This document shows, piece by piece, positions 1 to 13,415 of a stretch of 64,000 nt of DNA. A model generated the notes under the pieces. It had not been told where the DNA came from and ran no database searches. It saw only the letters and a list, made by a program, of their open reading frames with translations. Numbering within the stretch: position 1 is the first letter of the stretch; the number at the start of each line of letters is the position of its first letter. The stretch is from Ricinus communis (taxonomy: Eukaryota > Streptophyta > Magnoliopsida > Malpighiales > Euphorbiaceae): the NCBI RefSeq assembly GCF_019578655.1, contig NC_063259.1, positions 22,059,277 through 22,123,276 on the forward strand. Reading direction: 5' to 3'. The translations under genes and the position numbers were made by a program.

Positions 1-395
1 TTTCATTTATGTCTATAGAGCAATACATGTCCATAAAAAAATGACACTGCCTTCTCCAAGAAAGAAGGTTTTTGCGTGATTGTATATCAGCCTTATACAT
101 ATATAGTTGGTTAATTGCATTTATGGTTGCCTGGAGTGAGCTTGTCTGAACTATGAAATTGTGCTATCTGGCTCATCTTTGTGAGATTGGTATGGAAAAA
201 ACTAGTTTATTTAGGTGGAAATGCTAACTCGTGTTTAGGTAGGTTATTGCATGTGCTGCAGAGAAAGCTTTGCTATTGTTTCTGTTTTTTGTTTGTGAGA
301 AAGATGTGTTGCCTGTTTTTGAAATAATTAGTGTAAAAGAATGCTTAATATTGTCATCTTCACATTTTTTTTTCTTTTGCTCCATTTATTTGTAG
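1..395 (+). other. Intron of the MAF1 homolog
   Basis: T-rich non-coding DNA ending in a polypyrimidine tract and an AG acceptor at 394-395, directly before the first visible MAF1 exon. No exon with convincing MAF1 similarity is seen inside it. Confidence 0.6.
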
Positions 396-1002
396 GAATG
401 GATCAACGAAAATGAGGGTAGTTCCCTGCTGGAAACATTATTCAAGGCTCTGGATGAGGTGAGCATACTTTAAAGTTATGAAGGCTGCTTGTTTATGAGG
501 CAGTATTATGATACATTGTGATGCAGGTTGTGAAACTAGCGGAATGCGAAATCTACAGCTACATTCCAGATTCTGATGCAGACCCATTTCTTGAGAAAGG
601 AGCAATGTGAGTATTTGTGAATCGTGTCATCTTCTTGATTTCATTTAAGCTGTTAGTCTATGAACTCTTGGTGTTGCTCTGTCTGCTACTCCGTACTACA
701 AGAAGATGAAATAAAAGAGTAGTTCTAACTTCAGAGTGTTTTCTTTTTCCGCAGTTGGTCTTTTAGTTTCTTTTTCTACAATAGAAAATTAAAGCGTGTT
801 GTAAGCTTCCGATTCTGTTGTTTAAGGTGGGCCTATGCAGTTTATTTATTTATTTAGTTTCCTTTTTGGTCCTTCAAAGCACATAAATTACATTGTTTGC
901 TTCATCATTGTTTCCTGTGGCAGTAACTTAGTGGCTGAGGGATTTCTTATGAACAATTCAAGTTATGAGGAAGATGAGATATTTGATGGCATGGACATGT
1001 GA
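396..1002 (+). CDS. MAF1: MAF1 homolog, RNA polymerase III repressor (3' part, four exons)
   Basis: MAF1 is a conserved repressor of RNA polymerase III, controlled by TOR-type phosphorylation and acting in the nucleus. Four exons can be joined in frame with GT-AG introns: 396-458, 527-606, 755-826 and 924-1002 (TGA at 1000-1002). They encode the C-terminal part of the family: an EVVKLAECEIYSY block, then DSDADPFLEKGAIWSF, then FFFYNRKLKRVV and the FRFCCLSNLV segment, ending in an acidic tail (SSYEEDEIFDGMDM). This order is the family's diagnostic C-terminal 'box' order as I recall it. The 5' exons lie left of the window and position 1-395 reads as intron. No break is visible in the part present. 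Identification is by recalled motif match, not by a search. Confidence 0.88.
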
Positions 1003-2354
1003 GTGCTGATAGCCAAAGACTATTAGCATGATGTTCATATGTGAAGGCCTTTAACATCTGTTTGTAGTTATTCTCCTGTCAGTGCTATACTCACAGCACC
1101 TAAGCAGTAGGATTAGCCTTTATACTCCCGTCCATCTCTACTCCTGTACACTAGTTACTATCCTCTTGTAACTAAGCAAGAATGTGTCTGTAAAATGTAT
1201 TTGAAACCTTATGCTAGGCTTGTGATTAGATGCGAGTATCTAAGTTTCTGTCAGAGGATAACTCCTCTTTCTCAAATACTGCTATTTTTGCTGTGCTTTT
1301 TCTGTAATATGTATGTATATGTGGAGCTACCCTTAGGCTGATTTTCCACTTACTGCAGATGCTGTTCACATTTCTTGGTTTCTTGGATGACTTGAACTTC
1401 ATAATTGGATTGGATATGATGATGATGGCCTCCTTGTCTTGTATGCGAATGAAATCCAGATTGTGCAAATACATAAAAGGAACTTAAACAGGACTTGTTT
1501 CTAAGTCTTTCAGCCAACTTGAAAAGGGGCATTTCCTTGATAATTCTTCTGCCCGGCACAGGGGGGGGGATCCAGCTTGGTGCTTGTTGGCCTGGATCTC
1601 AAAAGTGGCATTATATTTTAGGGTGCAATTGAATTGTGTTTCAGTAATTAACAAGTGAAATGCAGATACAGGGCAAATTTCCTCTCTTATCAACTAATAT
1701 CACCTAACACATTGCCAAGAAGAAGAGGCCAAAAAAGTAAAAAGGAAAAACAAAGGAAGAAAAAGAATTAAGCAACGTAATCTTAGGTAAGCTAATTGAA
1801 AGATCCTTCAAGGTATCGTTGTCCCTCGATGCACCCATTCTATCTGCCTAACTGCATTACCATATATAACTAAAACAAAGTACAGTAAGGAGGTACACTT
1901 GTTTCATTTAGGTATGATCATGAAATTAGTGGAAAAAGAAGAAAGTATTTGAATAATAATATGGTTCGATTCATGATCAGCCACCCTATTTACAACAAAT
2001 GCTTTTTCATCATCAATCAACAACCAACATTTGTACTTCCAACACTTTCCTCTTTTTCTTTCCTTTTCATTCTTTTGGCAGTAAAGGGTATGTGTACATG
2101 CTGATGCTGTGTGGTTACACTAGCTCCAATCCTAGTGACATAATAAATTATTGACTAGCTATTCTTGATTTTCTTTTGGTACATATTATCTAAGTAGCCA
2201 CCTAGGAAATTAACGAGAATACTCTGTATACAAGTTTTGTTCAATTAGTCGAGTTCCAACACAATAGCAAATGCCTTTCTTTTTTTTTTAAATTCAGCTT
2301 CAAATTTCTATTCTCTTTGTTATACAGGTGCTTACGGATCACTGTTGTTACAAT

Positions 2355-2469
2355 AATCACCCGATTTTGGTCTAGTGGTCATACTTTAGTGTAAAGAATT
2401 GAGATCTCAAATTTCCTCAAATATATCGATATATTCTCTATTTTCAAAAAAAAAAAAAAAAAAAAAAAA
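2355..2469 (+). repeat. Degenerate tRNA-derived SINE-like fragment with A tail
   Basis: A pol III A-box-like stretch (TTTGGTCTAGTGGT) is followed ~30 bases later by a B-box-like stretch (GAGATCTCAAAT) and then, after a short body, an uninterrupted A23 tail at 2447-2469. That order is typical of tRNA-derived SINEs. I see no target-site duplication, so this is only a probable remnant. Confidence 0.42.
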
Positions 2470-4299
2470 TTTCCTTCATTTCCTAGCATACTGACAATAT
2501 CTATTGTTAAAGAAATGTGTCATTACAATATATTAAACATTTGTGTAATATATATATATATATATAGAGGTTCTTGTTCCACATGTCAACTATAGGTGCA
2601 TTAGGTTAATAGAGAATTCATTGAACCTTGTAAGTAATTAAAACATAAATTATGCCTTATTTGGAGTATCTATTAGTATTATTGTAATATATACGTCTCT
2701 TTTGTTCTTGTAATACGTGAAAGGAAAACCTTTGTCCCATAACGGGGTTCTCTGTAAAAGTGCTACGTGGAGAAACATTATAAATTGAACAGTATAACAA
2801 TCTTCGTACGTGTATGCCACTTGTTGTTGGTAAACTGGCTGTATCAGATCTCTTGCACTTGCCACTTCCTTCTTTTTAATTTATGTTTTATATTATATAA
2901 TATATGCTTTTATCAGATCTTCAAATTATCCCACCTGACCACTTGTTTCATAATCCCTTAATTATCCCTTAATCCCATATAATTGCATCCAAATCTTCTT
3001 TATTGGTACTTTTTTTTTCTTTTTTCTAATCATATATTAATGAGTACTTTACTCTCTAGCAATGGAGAATAATGCAAAAGGCATTTAAGAAATCATTGGT
3101 TCTTGACAAAAGAAAAAGATGTGTCCTATTCTGATAAGTGAGTCCTCAATTACGGCATTTGGAAGTTGGATTAAACTATTACAAGCCATTTCTCTTTCTA
3201 TGGACTCACATGCATGGATAAATACTTTCTCAATTCACATACTCTGCATTCATTAATTTAATTTATTCTTCTTTAGTTTGTGATTGTTTCTATATATATT
3301 ATATTAAATTAAATTATTGTTATTTTTAAAAGATTTATGTTCGAAGTGTTATCTTTATATTAATTATTAAAGATAATTGATAGATAATAATAGTGAGAGA
3401 AATATAATTCGATTTTGAAATCTTAATTTAATAGCAAGCTTTAAAAGTTCAGTCAATCAACATGGACTGCATTTCTTTCAATGTTTGCACTGTTACCAAA
3501 CCTAGTAGTTCACTAATCTTTCTTTTGCTTTTTACCATTTTCTCAACGTTCCTGCGGAGAATTTAAATCATTCTGCCCTCAGGAATATTTCTTCCATATC
3601 TTTACAGACACCATTACATGAGATGCCTTGAACAACATGAAATGATATGACCTTTCTCTTCTTTGTAATCAGAAAGATCATTGGACAAATGGGCTCATGT
3701 TCTCTAGTCTTAAAATTATTTTATTTTTCTCCTTCCTGTTCGATTTCGTTGAGTCAAGTTGGTATGGTGCTGAAATGAATGTTTTTCCTTAGTGAAGCAG
3801 TAGTTAAACCTTAACAGCTATTTGCGTTAAATACGAAATAATTATTGCACTGTTTAAAGTTGACGTTAAGAATTCTACAGATACTGTAACGTTATAGACT
3901 AAGTTTACCTGTAAATTGATTTCTTATAAATTATGCATGAAAAATAGCGAACCTACAATGCATATGGTTTATACATATAAATCTTTTATTTCTTTCTTGT
4001 GTTCATTGATGTAATCCAAGTAAGGCACTTAAATACTTTCTTAACAAGTTGATAAAATTTGAAGCCCTTGCTCAATTAATTCAGGAATGGTGTAGGAATA
4101 TATTACATATAAAGCTAGCTAAAGAAGCTCCTTAGATTGTAACATAAATTCAGATGGAATGGCTCAGGAACATAAGTTTCATTAGAATTTTTTAAAGCTT
4201 ATTTATCCTCCATACTTAAGTTATGGTCGTCAATTTTTTAGCTAGCCAACTTGGGCTTCAATTATATGGTCTTGGTGCTCGTATTCTTAACTTCCCTGC

Positions 4300-4426
4300 T
4301 CCCCTGATTAGGTTAGAAGTATCATGTTCCAGAACAGTGTTGGAGTTTCGATTCCATGAATTTTGTAATATGTAGCTGCTTTAGGCTATGGCCTCCTTTC
4401 AAATTAAAAAGAAAAAAAAAAAAAAC
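4300..4426 (+). repeat. SINE-like fragment with B-box and A-rich tail
   Basis: A good B-box match (GAGTTTCGATTCC) lies downstream of a weak A-box-like region and upstream of an A-rich tail (about 4410-4426). No clear target-site duplication was found. It could be a chance arrangement or an old insertion. Confidence 0.33.
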
Positions 4427-5177
4427 GTAAATACACATAGAAACTTTGTCACGTCCTGGAATCTAAAACAAAGATGAGCAGATCTTCATCTTAAAGAAAA
4501 TAAAAAGAAATGAAATGAAAGACCTATATGGAGCTGAGGCCAAATGGGGCATGTGAATTGGGGCTGAAAGAATACAAATCTATTAAAAAAATGATAAAAT
4601 TCTATATAATTCACATATAAATATTCTTAAATGATTTACAGATGTGCATGGCATTGGACCCCTTCAAGCCCAGAACATATACATGTCTTCTTTATTGATA
4701 AAAGTGATAAACGTTACCAAAAGTAAATAAATATTTATACCTACTGGCAGATGCCCAAAATCCTCCAAATAAGCTTGTTTCCTTACAGATGACATGTCTT
4801 CCTCTCTATCATCTTCCTGCAGCTTGAGGCTTCGCTTTTGCAGCAGGTTCAAGGGAGTCAAGTCCCCTCAAGTTAGAGCTAAAAGCTTTAGGGATGATGG
4901 TATATGCATACATGATTATTACTTCCTTCTCTTTCTATATATGCAGTAGTCTCTCTCTCTCTCTGGACAGAGGTTTCAGCTAGTTAGCAAAGTTGATCAA
5001 CTTAGATAATCAACCAGTGATTTAGATTTGTCATCGTAATTTCATAATTTAAATACATCATCTATTCTGAGGAGTTTTTCCATACTGATTATGAATCAGT
5101 AAAATCAGATTCATTCACATGCAATCTTTTCTTAATGGTATAGCGATTGGTTTTGGTTGGCAGGGACATTTGCAAAT

Positions 5178-5438
5178 ATGGTAGATGCAAACATGGGAGC
5201 TCTAAGAGAAAGAATGGCAGAAGTGAGGATGAAGGAGAGGTTGGAGAGCTGTTGCAGCAGAACCCAAAATGGCTGGGATTATCAGTGTTATGGTTATGAT
5301 GACAAACACAAGAGAAGCCATATGTTAGGCGAGTCTTTAGAGATTTTGAGTTCAGCTAGTGGCGCACTTGCCTTCGTCTTCCTCAGCGGGTCTCTTTGCA
5401 TTTTTCTTGTTTCTCTTTTGGTTCATTTTACCAACTAA
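5178..5438 (+). CDS. Small hypothetical protein with C-terminal membrane segment (86 aa)
   Basis: An 86-aa frame starts at ATG 5178 and ends with TAA. The N-terminal half is charged (ALRERMAEVRMKERLES) and is followed by a Cys/Trp/Tyr-rich stretch (CCSRTQNGWDYQCYGYD). The last ~25 residues are a strongly hydrophobic segment, so a tail-anchored or single-span membrane protein is plausible. The frame stays open upstream to a non-ATG codon, and a CAG at 5161-5163 could be a splice acceptor, so a 5' UTR intron or an extra 5' exon is possible. Similar small dicot proteins of unknown function seem to exist, but I cannot name a family. A CT-rich stretch and AT-rich DNA lie upstream. Confidence 0.55.
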   Translation: MVDANMGALRERMAEVRMKERLESCCSRTQNGWDYQCYGYDDKHKRSHMLGESLEILSSASGALAFVFLSGSLCIFLVSLLVHFTN

Positions 5439-8400
5439 TAATTAATTATTAGGATTAATTAAGAGTATTATTTTGCAAGTATTTACTACCCAATGATCCT
5501 CTCTTTTATTATATATATATATATTCACCATAGGGCATTTGGTGACGAATTTCTAGTTCCCACCAAAATCAAGTCTCATGTCTGTTGGGATGTAGAGAAG
5601 GTCAATATAGAGAAAATAAAAAAGAAAGAAGAAGAAAAATATAGCTATAAAACAAACATTAGTTTTTGGCTATTTGCAACCAGAAGCTTAGTTTGATGGC
5701 AGATATATATCCTAAATTAAATTTCTTTTTTCTTTTAAGAATAAAGTGAAAAAATGGATATTATTAAATGTATTTATTTAAAATTAACCTTTCGTGTTTG
5801 AATTTATTGATGTGGAATGTAGAGTTTATAATACTAAGAAAATTAATGAATTATTTAGTATTATCTAAAATTTATTCAACATTTTCAATTTACAAAATAA
5901 TTTTTTTTATTTCAGATTAGTAATGGCGACTCATTATAAATTACTTTATACACATAAATAGAAATTAAACTGATTGATTTAACTTATCAGTATAGTATAA
6001 AATGATTGGTATCAAAGTTTTGTTTAATTATTCTATATTTTCCAAATAAACATATAAAATAAAATAAATTAAATAATATCATATTATCAATAATTAATTA
6101 ATTGTTATAAAAAATTTATCTAATTATTTAGTCAATTCCATGTATGGAAGAACAAACAACAATATAACTACAACATGAAAAAATAAAAGGCAACATGATT
6201 AATTATTAAGAAAAATTAATTAATTAATTTATTCACTCTTAGTTTAAATCATTTTTTTCTCTTTTTATGTGAAAGTATTAACTAAAGAATAGATAATTAG
6301 CAAAAAGAAATTAGAGAAAAGGAAACGAATTTATGGTAAAAAGGATAGACCTGTTAATATCAAATAACTAATTAAGAATAGACCTAAGAGTTAAAACAAT
6401 AGTAATGTTTTGGTTGAAATTTATTTAAAAATATATTGGTGTTATTCAATATATTGATAAATTAATGTGAAATTTATTTAAAAAATTTATTTATTTTATT
6501 TTAATTTAATTTAATTATAATTAATTCCACATAAATTTGATTGTATAAGATTTTAAATTAACTTTCACTTTATTCAAAATATATAAATTTAGATTTACAA
6601 ATAAATTCTATAAATTTTATGAATTTCAACTAAATACAATGTAAATGTAAAAGAAAGAAAAAAGTCAAGCAAATTGTTAACGAGTAGTCTATTATTATCT
6701 AGTGGAAGATGCAAGGCTTCCAAAAAAAATTAGCACTTAATAATGAGTAAAAGATAAATGCAATTTGCAGCAAAGAATACATATATAGCACTTCACCTAA
6801 GGAATATTTTCATAGACAAAAGAAAAGAGATCTAAAAACATAGAACAGTTTTAAAGAGTATTAAAGAGGATTATTTTGTCTTGCAAATAAAATTATTATC
6901 ACCAATCGGAAAAAATCTCTTAAAACAAGCTAATCATATCAGTTGTTGTTTTAGTTTGAATAAGCTATAAGCAGCTGTTAATAAAATCTTACGAATTAGG
7001 TTTTATTTAACTTACGAAATAGGTTTTATTTAACTGAATCAAGCACACTCTAAATATGTTATGGTATAAAATAGAATAATTAGTAATGTCAACTAGGGTT
7101 TCAATATGGAAAAAAATATACCGCGGTGGTGGCTTGATATGAATTTTAGTCGAGGGTCGTGAACTTTTAAATTTTGTCTCGCTACTATTTTTTGGTTTCT
7201 TAAGGTAGAAGTGCGAAATAAATAAATATATTAGTCAGTTATTATAATTTACGTAAGCAACGGTTTGAACGTTTTACACTTGACAGTTAAATGGTTCGGA
7301 TATTTTTTAATTATTTAACGCTGATATATACATATTATTTATCTATGGATACGATAAATGAAGAAAGATATTCTAATATTTTTATTTTTTTTATCGACTA
7401 CTGTATGGATACCGACATTTAAGAAGATTCTAAAATCTTTTAATGAGAATAAAAGAAATAGAAAGAAAATGTTTCTATTAGAATATAAGATTTCTTATTT
7501 AAATATTATGTTTCTACTTATACACCAAACTGATAGATAAACGATATATATTTATTAGTTTTAGATATTTAAATATGTATCAGTCATCTAATATATTATC
7601 AAAATATGAAACAATGATGCATATATTTCATTCGCTTATTCCTTACAATATACGCATAACATAAATAAAAATTATCCATTATATGAGACTAAATTTAGAA
7701 TGATGAATTTGTGATATATATAAATAAATCTATAAAAAATCAATTTTTTAAATCTTATTTTTGCTGATGTATATTTTAATTTAAAAATATAATAAATTTA
7801 TCTTTCCTTAGGTGGGAATAGTACAAAGTTCGAGAAGTTTATGATGTAAGAAACTAGTGCGTGAAAAAGGTCTAAAAACAGTATAAGGCAGTAGAAGAAG
7901 ACATGAGATATTATGTCGCAACAAAGAGGAGATGCCTAAAAAAGTTAGGGTTTGATTGATCAAAAATATAAATCTAATGGTTCTGAAATAAGTGATGCAG
8001 AAAAATGCAAACAAATTGCTATATATATAAGGGGCACCTTTGGCTCTTCCCAGTCACAAAGGAAAACAACTCTTTCTCAACTAATATTTACTATATAATT
8101 TCTGAAAATAAAACATAATATATATGCCCAACAACTCATTCAAGGGGCACAAATATATAATATATAAGTTCATACCCACATAAAAATTCAACACTATAAG
8201 GAAAGAATGCCAAAAATGTTCATATCTTAGAATTATTAAGATAAATTTATTAAATATAATAGTTGTTTTAATATATTATGGACGTATGATATTATATAAA
8301 TCTATAAAAATTAATATTATTTTAGTTTTATTAATTTATTAACATATAAATTAGATATATATATATATATGTATTTAATTATTGATCAATTAAATATATA

Positions 8401-8692
8401 ATTTTTATTTATTAAAAATTTCATTAGTAATATTTATTAATCATGAAATTTATTTATATAATTTTGATTTGTGTAAATAATTAAAATACAAAAGAATAAA
8501 CTAAGTCCTTATTTATTTATTTATTTAATTGTATGATTAAATTTATATTATAATATATTGAATTATGCTATGGAAAAGAGGGAAAAAAGAGAATAAAACA
8601 CGGAAAGTATGGAGGCATGCGAGGATGAGGTTTAAAAGTGTAGAGTTAGTTGAGGAAGAAACAATAAAGCTGAAGTCAGTAGTGTACGAAGC
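5439..8692. other. AT-rich intergenic DNA
   Basis: Very AT-rich sequence with many short homopolymer and TA stretches. The few short open frames have biased, low-complexity composition and no recognisable domains. Nothing supportable as a gene was seen. Confidence 0.6.
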
Positions 8693-11592
8693 TTTTATAT
8701 AATTATAACAGAAAAGCAATTGTTTTTGCTATGATCGGTTCATGAAATTATATTGGTGCGTTAACTTTATTTAATTGTGATCTGAAATCTTTTTTAAATT
8801 TATGTTATTTTTATATTATTTTTTTTTATTTGTACGATGTTGAAATATTTAAAATATAATTTTTATTTGTTTAAAATTTACGGTTTCAGTTGTGTTTTAA
8901 TCTTTTTCTAATTGTTTTTAATAAAAAGAATAAAGAAAACAATCAAAATTTAATTCAGCGGATCTATTGTTATAGTTTTTCTTTTAAAAGCTTAAAATAT
9001 TTATTAATAGTTTGCATTTAGACTATATTTGTTAGGACATAATCTATTGCAATTGTTGTATTTTTTAGATAAATAAAATTTATTCTTTATTTTGTTATGA
9101 GAACTACGTATTTATCTAACTTATTAAATTCGTTTATATTTAAATTTATTGTTTAGTTTTTTTTAGTTTAGTCAACTTAGTTAAAAAGATTAATTATTAA
9201 CTTAATATTAAGTATCAAACTCAGTAGAGGATTTTCTTTATTAAATTTAAGTAATTTTTTTCAAAAGATCTTAACTTCATTTTAGTCATAATATCTAATA
9301 ATTAAATAATTATTTACCTAATTAAAATAAAAAATTTAAATTATTCAGAGAATATCTATATAATTATAACAGAAAAGCAATTGTTGATTATATTATATAA
9401 TATAATACAATCGATGATGCTATGATCGGTTCATGAAATCATACCGATTCTTAACTTGATTTAATTGTGACTCGAAATCCTTTTTAAATATATGTTATTT
9501 TTATTTTAAATTTACTCTTCTTTTTATATGTATGGTGTTAAAATATTAAAAATATAATTTTTAATTTTTTTAAAATTTACAGTTTCAGTTGAGTTTTAAT
9601 ATGATTTTTTTAATAAAAATAATAGAAAAAGCAATCAAAATTAATTGAGCGGAGCTATTTTTATGGTTTTTTCTTTTAAGAGTTTAAAATATTTATTAAT
9701 GGTTTGCATTTAGACTATATTTGATAGGACATAATCTCTCACAATTGTTGTATTTTTAGATAAATAATTTTTTTCTTTATTTTGTTATGAAAACAACGTA
9801 TCTATCTAACTTGTTAAATTCGTTTATATTTAAGTTTATTGTTTAGATTCTTTTTTTTAATTTAGTCAACTTAGTTAAAAAGATTAATTATTAACTTAAT
9901 ATTAAGTATCAAACTCAGTAGAGAATTTTCGTTATTAAATTTAAGTAACTTTGTTCAAAAAATCTTAACTTCATTTTAGTCATAATATCTAATAATTAAA
10001 TAATTATTTACCTAATTAAAATAAGAATTTTAAATTATTCAAAGAACATCTATATAATTATAATAGAAAAGCAATTGTTGATTATATTATATAATATAAT
10101 ACAACCGATGATGCTATGATCGGTTCATGAAATCATACCAGTTCTTAACTTGATTTAATTGTGACCCGAAATCCTTTTTAAATCTATATTATTTTTATAT
10201 TAAATTTATTCTTTTTTAATTTATACGGTGTTAAGATATTAAAAATATAATTTTTAATTTTTTAAAAATTTATGGTTTCAATTGAGTTTTAATCTGATTA
10301 TTTTTAATAAAAATAACAGAAAAAACAATCAAAATTTAATTCAACGGAGCTATTTTTATGGTTTTTATTTTAAAAGTTTAAAATATTTATTAATAGTTTG
10401 CATTTAGACTATATTTGATACGACATAATCTCTCACAATTGTTGTATTTTTAGATAAATAATTTTTTTTCTTTATTTTGCTATGAGAACTACGTATCTAT
10501 CTAACTTGTTAAATTCGTTTATATTTAAGTTTATTGTTTAGATTTTTTTTTTAGTTTAGTCAACTTAGTTAAAAAGATTCATTATTAACTTAATATTAAG
10601 TATCAAACTCAGCAGAGGATTTTCGTTATTGAATTTAAGTAATTTTTTTCAAAAAATCTTAACTTCATTTTAGTCATAATATCTAATAATTAAATAATTA
10701 TTTACCTAATTAAGATAAAAAAATTTAAATTATTCAGAGAATATCTATATAATTATAACATAAAAGCAATTGTTGATTATATTATATAATATAATACAAT
10801 CGATGATGCTATGATCGGTTCATGAAATCATACCGGTTCTTAACTTGATTTAATTGTGACCCGAAATCTTTTTTAAATCTATGTTATTTTTATATTAAAT
10901 TTACTCTTTTTTATTTGTACGGTGTTAAAATATTAAAAATTTAATTTTTAATGTTTTTAAAATTTACGGTTTCAATTGAGTTTTAATCTGATTGTTTTTA
11001 ATAAAAATAATAGAAAAAGCAATTAAAATTTAATTCAGCGGAGCTATTTTTATGGTTTTTCTTTTAAGAGTTTAAAATATTTATTAATGGTTTACATTTA
11101 GACTATATTTGATAGGACATAATCTCTTGCAATTGTTGTATTTTTAGATAAATAAATTTTTTTCTTTATTTTGTTATGAGAACTACGTATCTATCTAACT
11201 TCTTAAATTCGTTTATATTTAAGTTTATTGTTTAATTTTTATTTTAGTTTAGTCAACTTAGTTAAAAAGATTAATTATTAACTTAATATTAAGTATCAAA
11301 CTTAGTAGAGGATTTTCGTTATTAAATTTAAATAATTTTTTTCAAAAAATCTTAACTTCATTTTAGTCATAATATCTAATAATTAAATAATTATTTACCT
11401 AACTAAAATAAGAATTTTAAATTATTCAGGAAATATCTATATAATTGTAATAGAAAAGCAATTGTTGATTATATTATATAATATAATACAATCGATGATG
11501 TTATGATCGGTTCATGAAATCATACCGGTTTTTAACTTGATTTAATTGTGATCCGAAATCCTTTTTAAATCTATATTATTCTTATATTAAAA
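8693..11592. repeat. Tandem array of ~693-bp AT-rich repeat units (about 4.2 copies)
   Basis: The landmark ATGATCGGTTCATGAAAT recurs at 8731, 9422, 10116, 10811 and 11503, giving periods of 691, 694, 695 and 692 bp. Other shared blocks keep the same spacing, for example TATTAAGTATCAAACTCAG and CATAATATCTAATAATTAAA. The fifth copy is cut off shortly after the landmark. The first copy lacks a ~30-bp self-complementary AT block found just before the landmark in copies 2-5. No frame of useful length is encoded. This is a local long-period satellite or segmental tandem duplication. Confidence 0.93.
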
Positions 11593-11786
11593 TTAATATG
11601 TAACTCATTTTCAATTGATTGGAGCTTTTCTATTCTCAAATTAATTATAATTCAATAAACATTTTATAGCTGATAAGAACTTAAATAATCACATCCAGTG
11701 TATATAACAACAGTCATCCCCTTTATACTTCTTCAGTATAAAGAAAAAAAAAAACTACCATTACCATTACTTAATAAACTGATAAA

Positions 11787-11788
<2 letters not shown>

Positions 11789-11840
<52 letters not shown>
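11789..11840. repeat. (AT)26 microsatellite
   Basis: An uninterrupted run of 26 AT dinucleotides, just beyond the end of the ~693-bp array. Likely to be length-polymorphic. Confidence 0.95.
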
Positions 11841-11846
<6 letters not shown>

Positions 11847-11857
11847 AAGCAAAATGT

Positions 11858-12530
11858 TTTTCCTCAATTTGAAAATTTCTATCATTTTTAAGGCATCTTT
11901 TTTAATTACAGTGAGGTATTAGTTTTAACTATATTAAATAACAATTTTATTTTTTCCTTTCATATTTAAAACTATATCAATTGCCAAGTATTATCATTAT
12001 ACACATTATTTATCTCATTTATTAATGACTCTTGGTTTTTATATTGTATAAATTTTGTGTCTCATGATCTTTCTTTTGATAATTAAAAAGTTATTATTTA
12101 TCACCACAACCATTCTATTAAAATTACAATTTTCTCATTCATATATTTTATATTTTCCATCTTCATCTTAATTTTCAATATATATATAAAATAATCTCCT
12201 CACTTGAAACTTTTTATGATTTTTAAGATATATATTTTTTTAAATTGTAGCAAATTTTTAGATTTAACTATGTAAAAGATTGGTTTCATATTTTTTTTTT
12301 CATTTTTAAACCAGATTAATTGCTAAATCAATATAAATATTATTTACCTATTCTATTAATTATAATATATTATAAAATAACTCTTGATTTTTATATTGTA
12401 TTAATTTTATGTCTCATGATCTCTTTTTTAATAATTTAATAATTAAAAATTAATTATTCATAACTACAACCATCTATGTATAAATATGAAAAATATTGTT
12501 TTTTTTTTTTATATTCTACATGGAAGGACT
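11858..12530. repeat. Two degenerate direct copies of a ~350-bp AT-rich sequence
   Basis: Copy 1 (about 11858-12200) and copy 2 (about 12204-12530) share blocks in the same order: CCTCA(a/c)TTGAAA, the TTTTAAACTA/TTTTAAACCA segment, TTTTTATATTGTAT and GTCTCATGATCT (at 12059 and 12411, 352 bp apart). They are diverged and unrelated to the neighbouring ~693-bp unit. Confidence 0.7.
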
Positions 12531-13415
12531 AGACATTACCCTACACATCATGCAGAATTAGAAAAATAATTTTAATTTAATACAATTCAAAATTTATAAT
12601 CACTTCATTATTTATATCTCAAAACTAAATAAAACATTCATATCCTAATCAATTAGGAAAATGTAACAATAAATCTAGAGTTCAATATAAAGTCATGAAT
12701 ATATAAATAAATAAATAAATTTCAACATACTTTTAAAGATGTACCTTATTAATTCTTAGTAACTTTGGACTTCCTATTAACCCCCAATGTCCAATGTGTG
12801 ATCTCACAGATCATGTAAGTGAGTGTATACCCATTCATCCAACTATAGATATATACTGTTTGACTCTATTTTTTCAATTCTTAGAATAATACTTTTAATA
12901 ATTTACTATAATTTGTAGAATTATTATTTTTATTCATAATAATATAATTTTATTATTGTTAAAATAACAAGGCTTAAGAGCGGGCCCTGATCTAGTTAGG
13001 GAGATGGATTATATTATTTGGCGGTCCAAGCTCGATTATATTATTCCCTCCCCAACTTGGACCTAATGTATGTATTCAAAATAAATATTAAAGAGGAAAC
13101 TTCCTCCCACCTCCTTCATGCAAACTTTCTTTCCCTTCTTCCTACTGACCATGGAATCTTCTTCAAAATATGTATTCAATGTGAAAGAATCAACTACGTC
13201 TCCTGGCATCCAATTTAGAACAATTCTACTTTCCTATGTTGATATATTTTGACCCACATAAACCTCCTAATTTAATCACCACAAATTTTAACAATAAAAT
13301 AGCAAAAGGAGAATTATAAATATCTTAAAGACTTATTTTATTATGTGTCTAAAAGTAGCATTTTCTTTTTGTCTTTCTCATTTGTAGTCGTTCAAAATAA
13401 ATATAATTATTTTGT
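12531..13415. other. AT-rich intergenic DNA
   Basis: No supported gene. A short open frame at 13018-13218 has no recognisable domain and no ATG start, and is not annotated. Confidence 0.5.

Larger units (their letters stand above)
1003..5177. other. MAF1 3' flank and AT-rich intergenic DNA
   Basis: The first few hundred bases are probably the MAF1 3' UTR. The rest is AT-rich with no supported gene. It holds a G9 run near 1561, an A-tail with SINE-like sequence near 2.4 kb, a short TA repeat (2548-2567), a second SINE-like fragment near 4.4 kb and a CT repeat near 4950 shortly upstream of the small ORF. Confidence 0.6.

Noticed and set aside
8693..11592. CRISPR array or coding repeat
   Set aside because: Units are ~693 bp, direct, AT-rich and without spacers or open frames, and the genome is eukaryotic.
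11698..11922. 74-codon open frame spanning the (AT)n repeat
   Set aside because: An Ile-Tyr run is simply the translated microsatellite.
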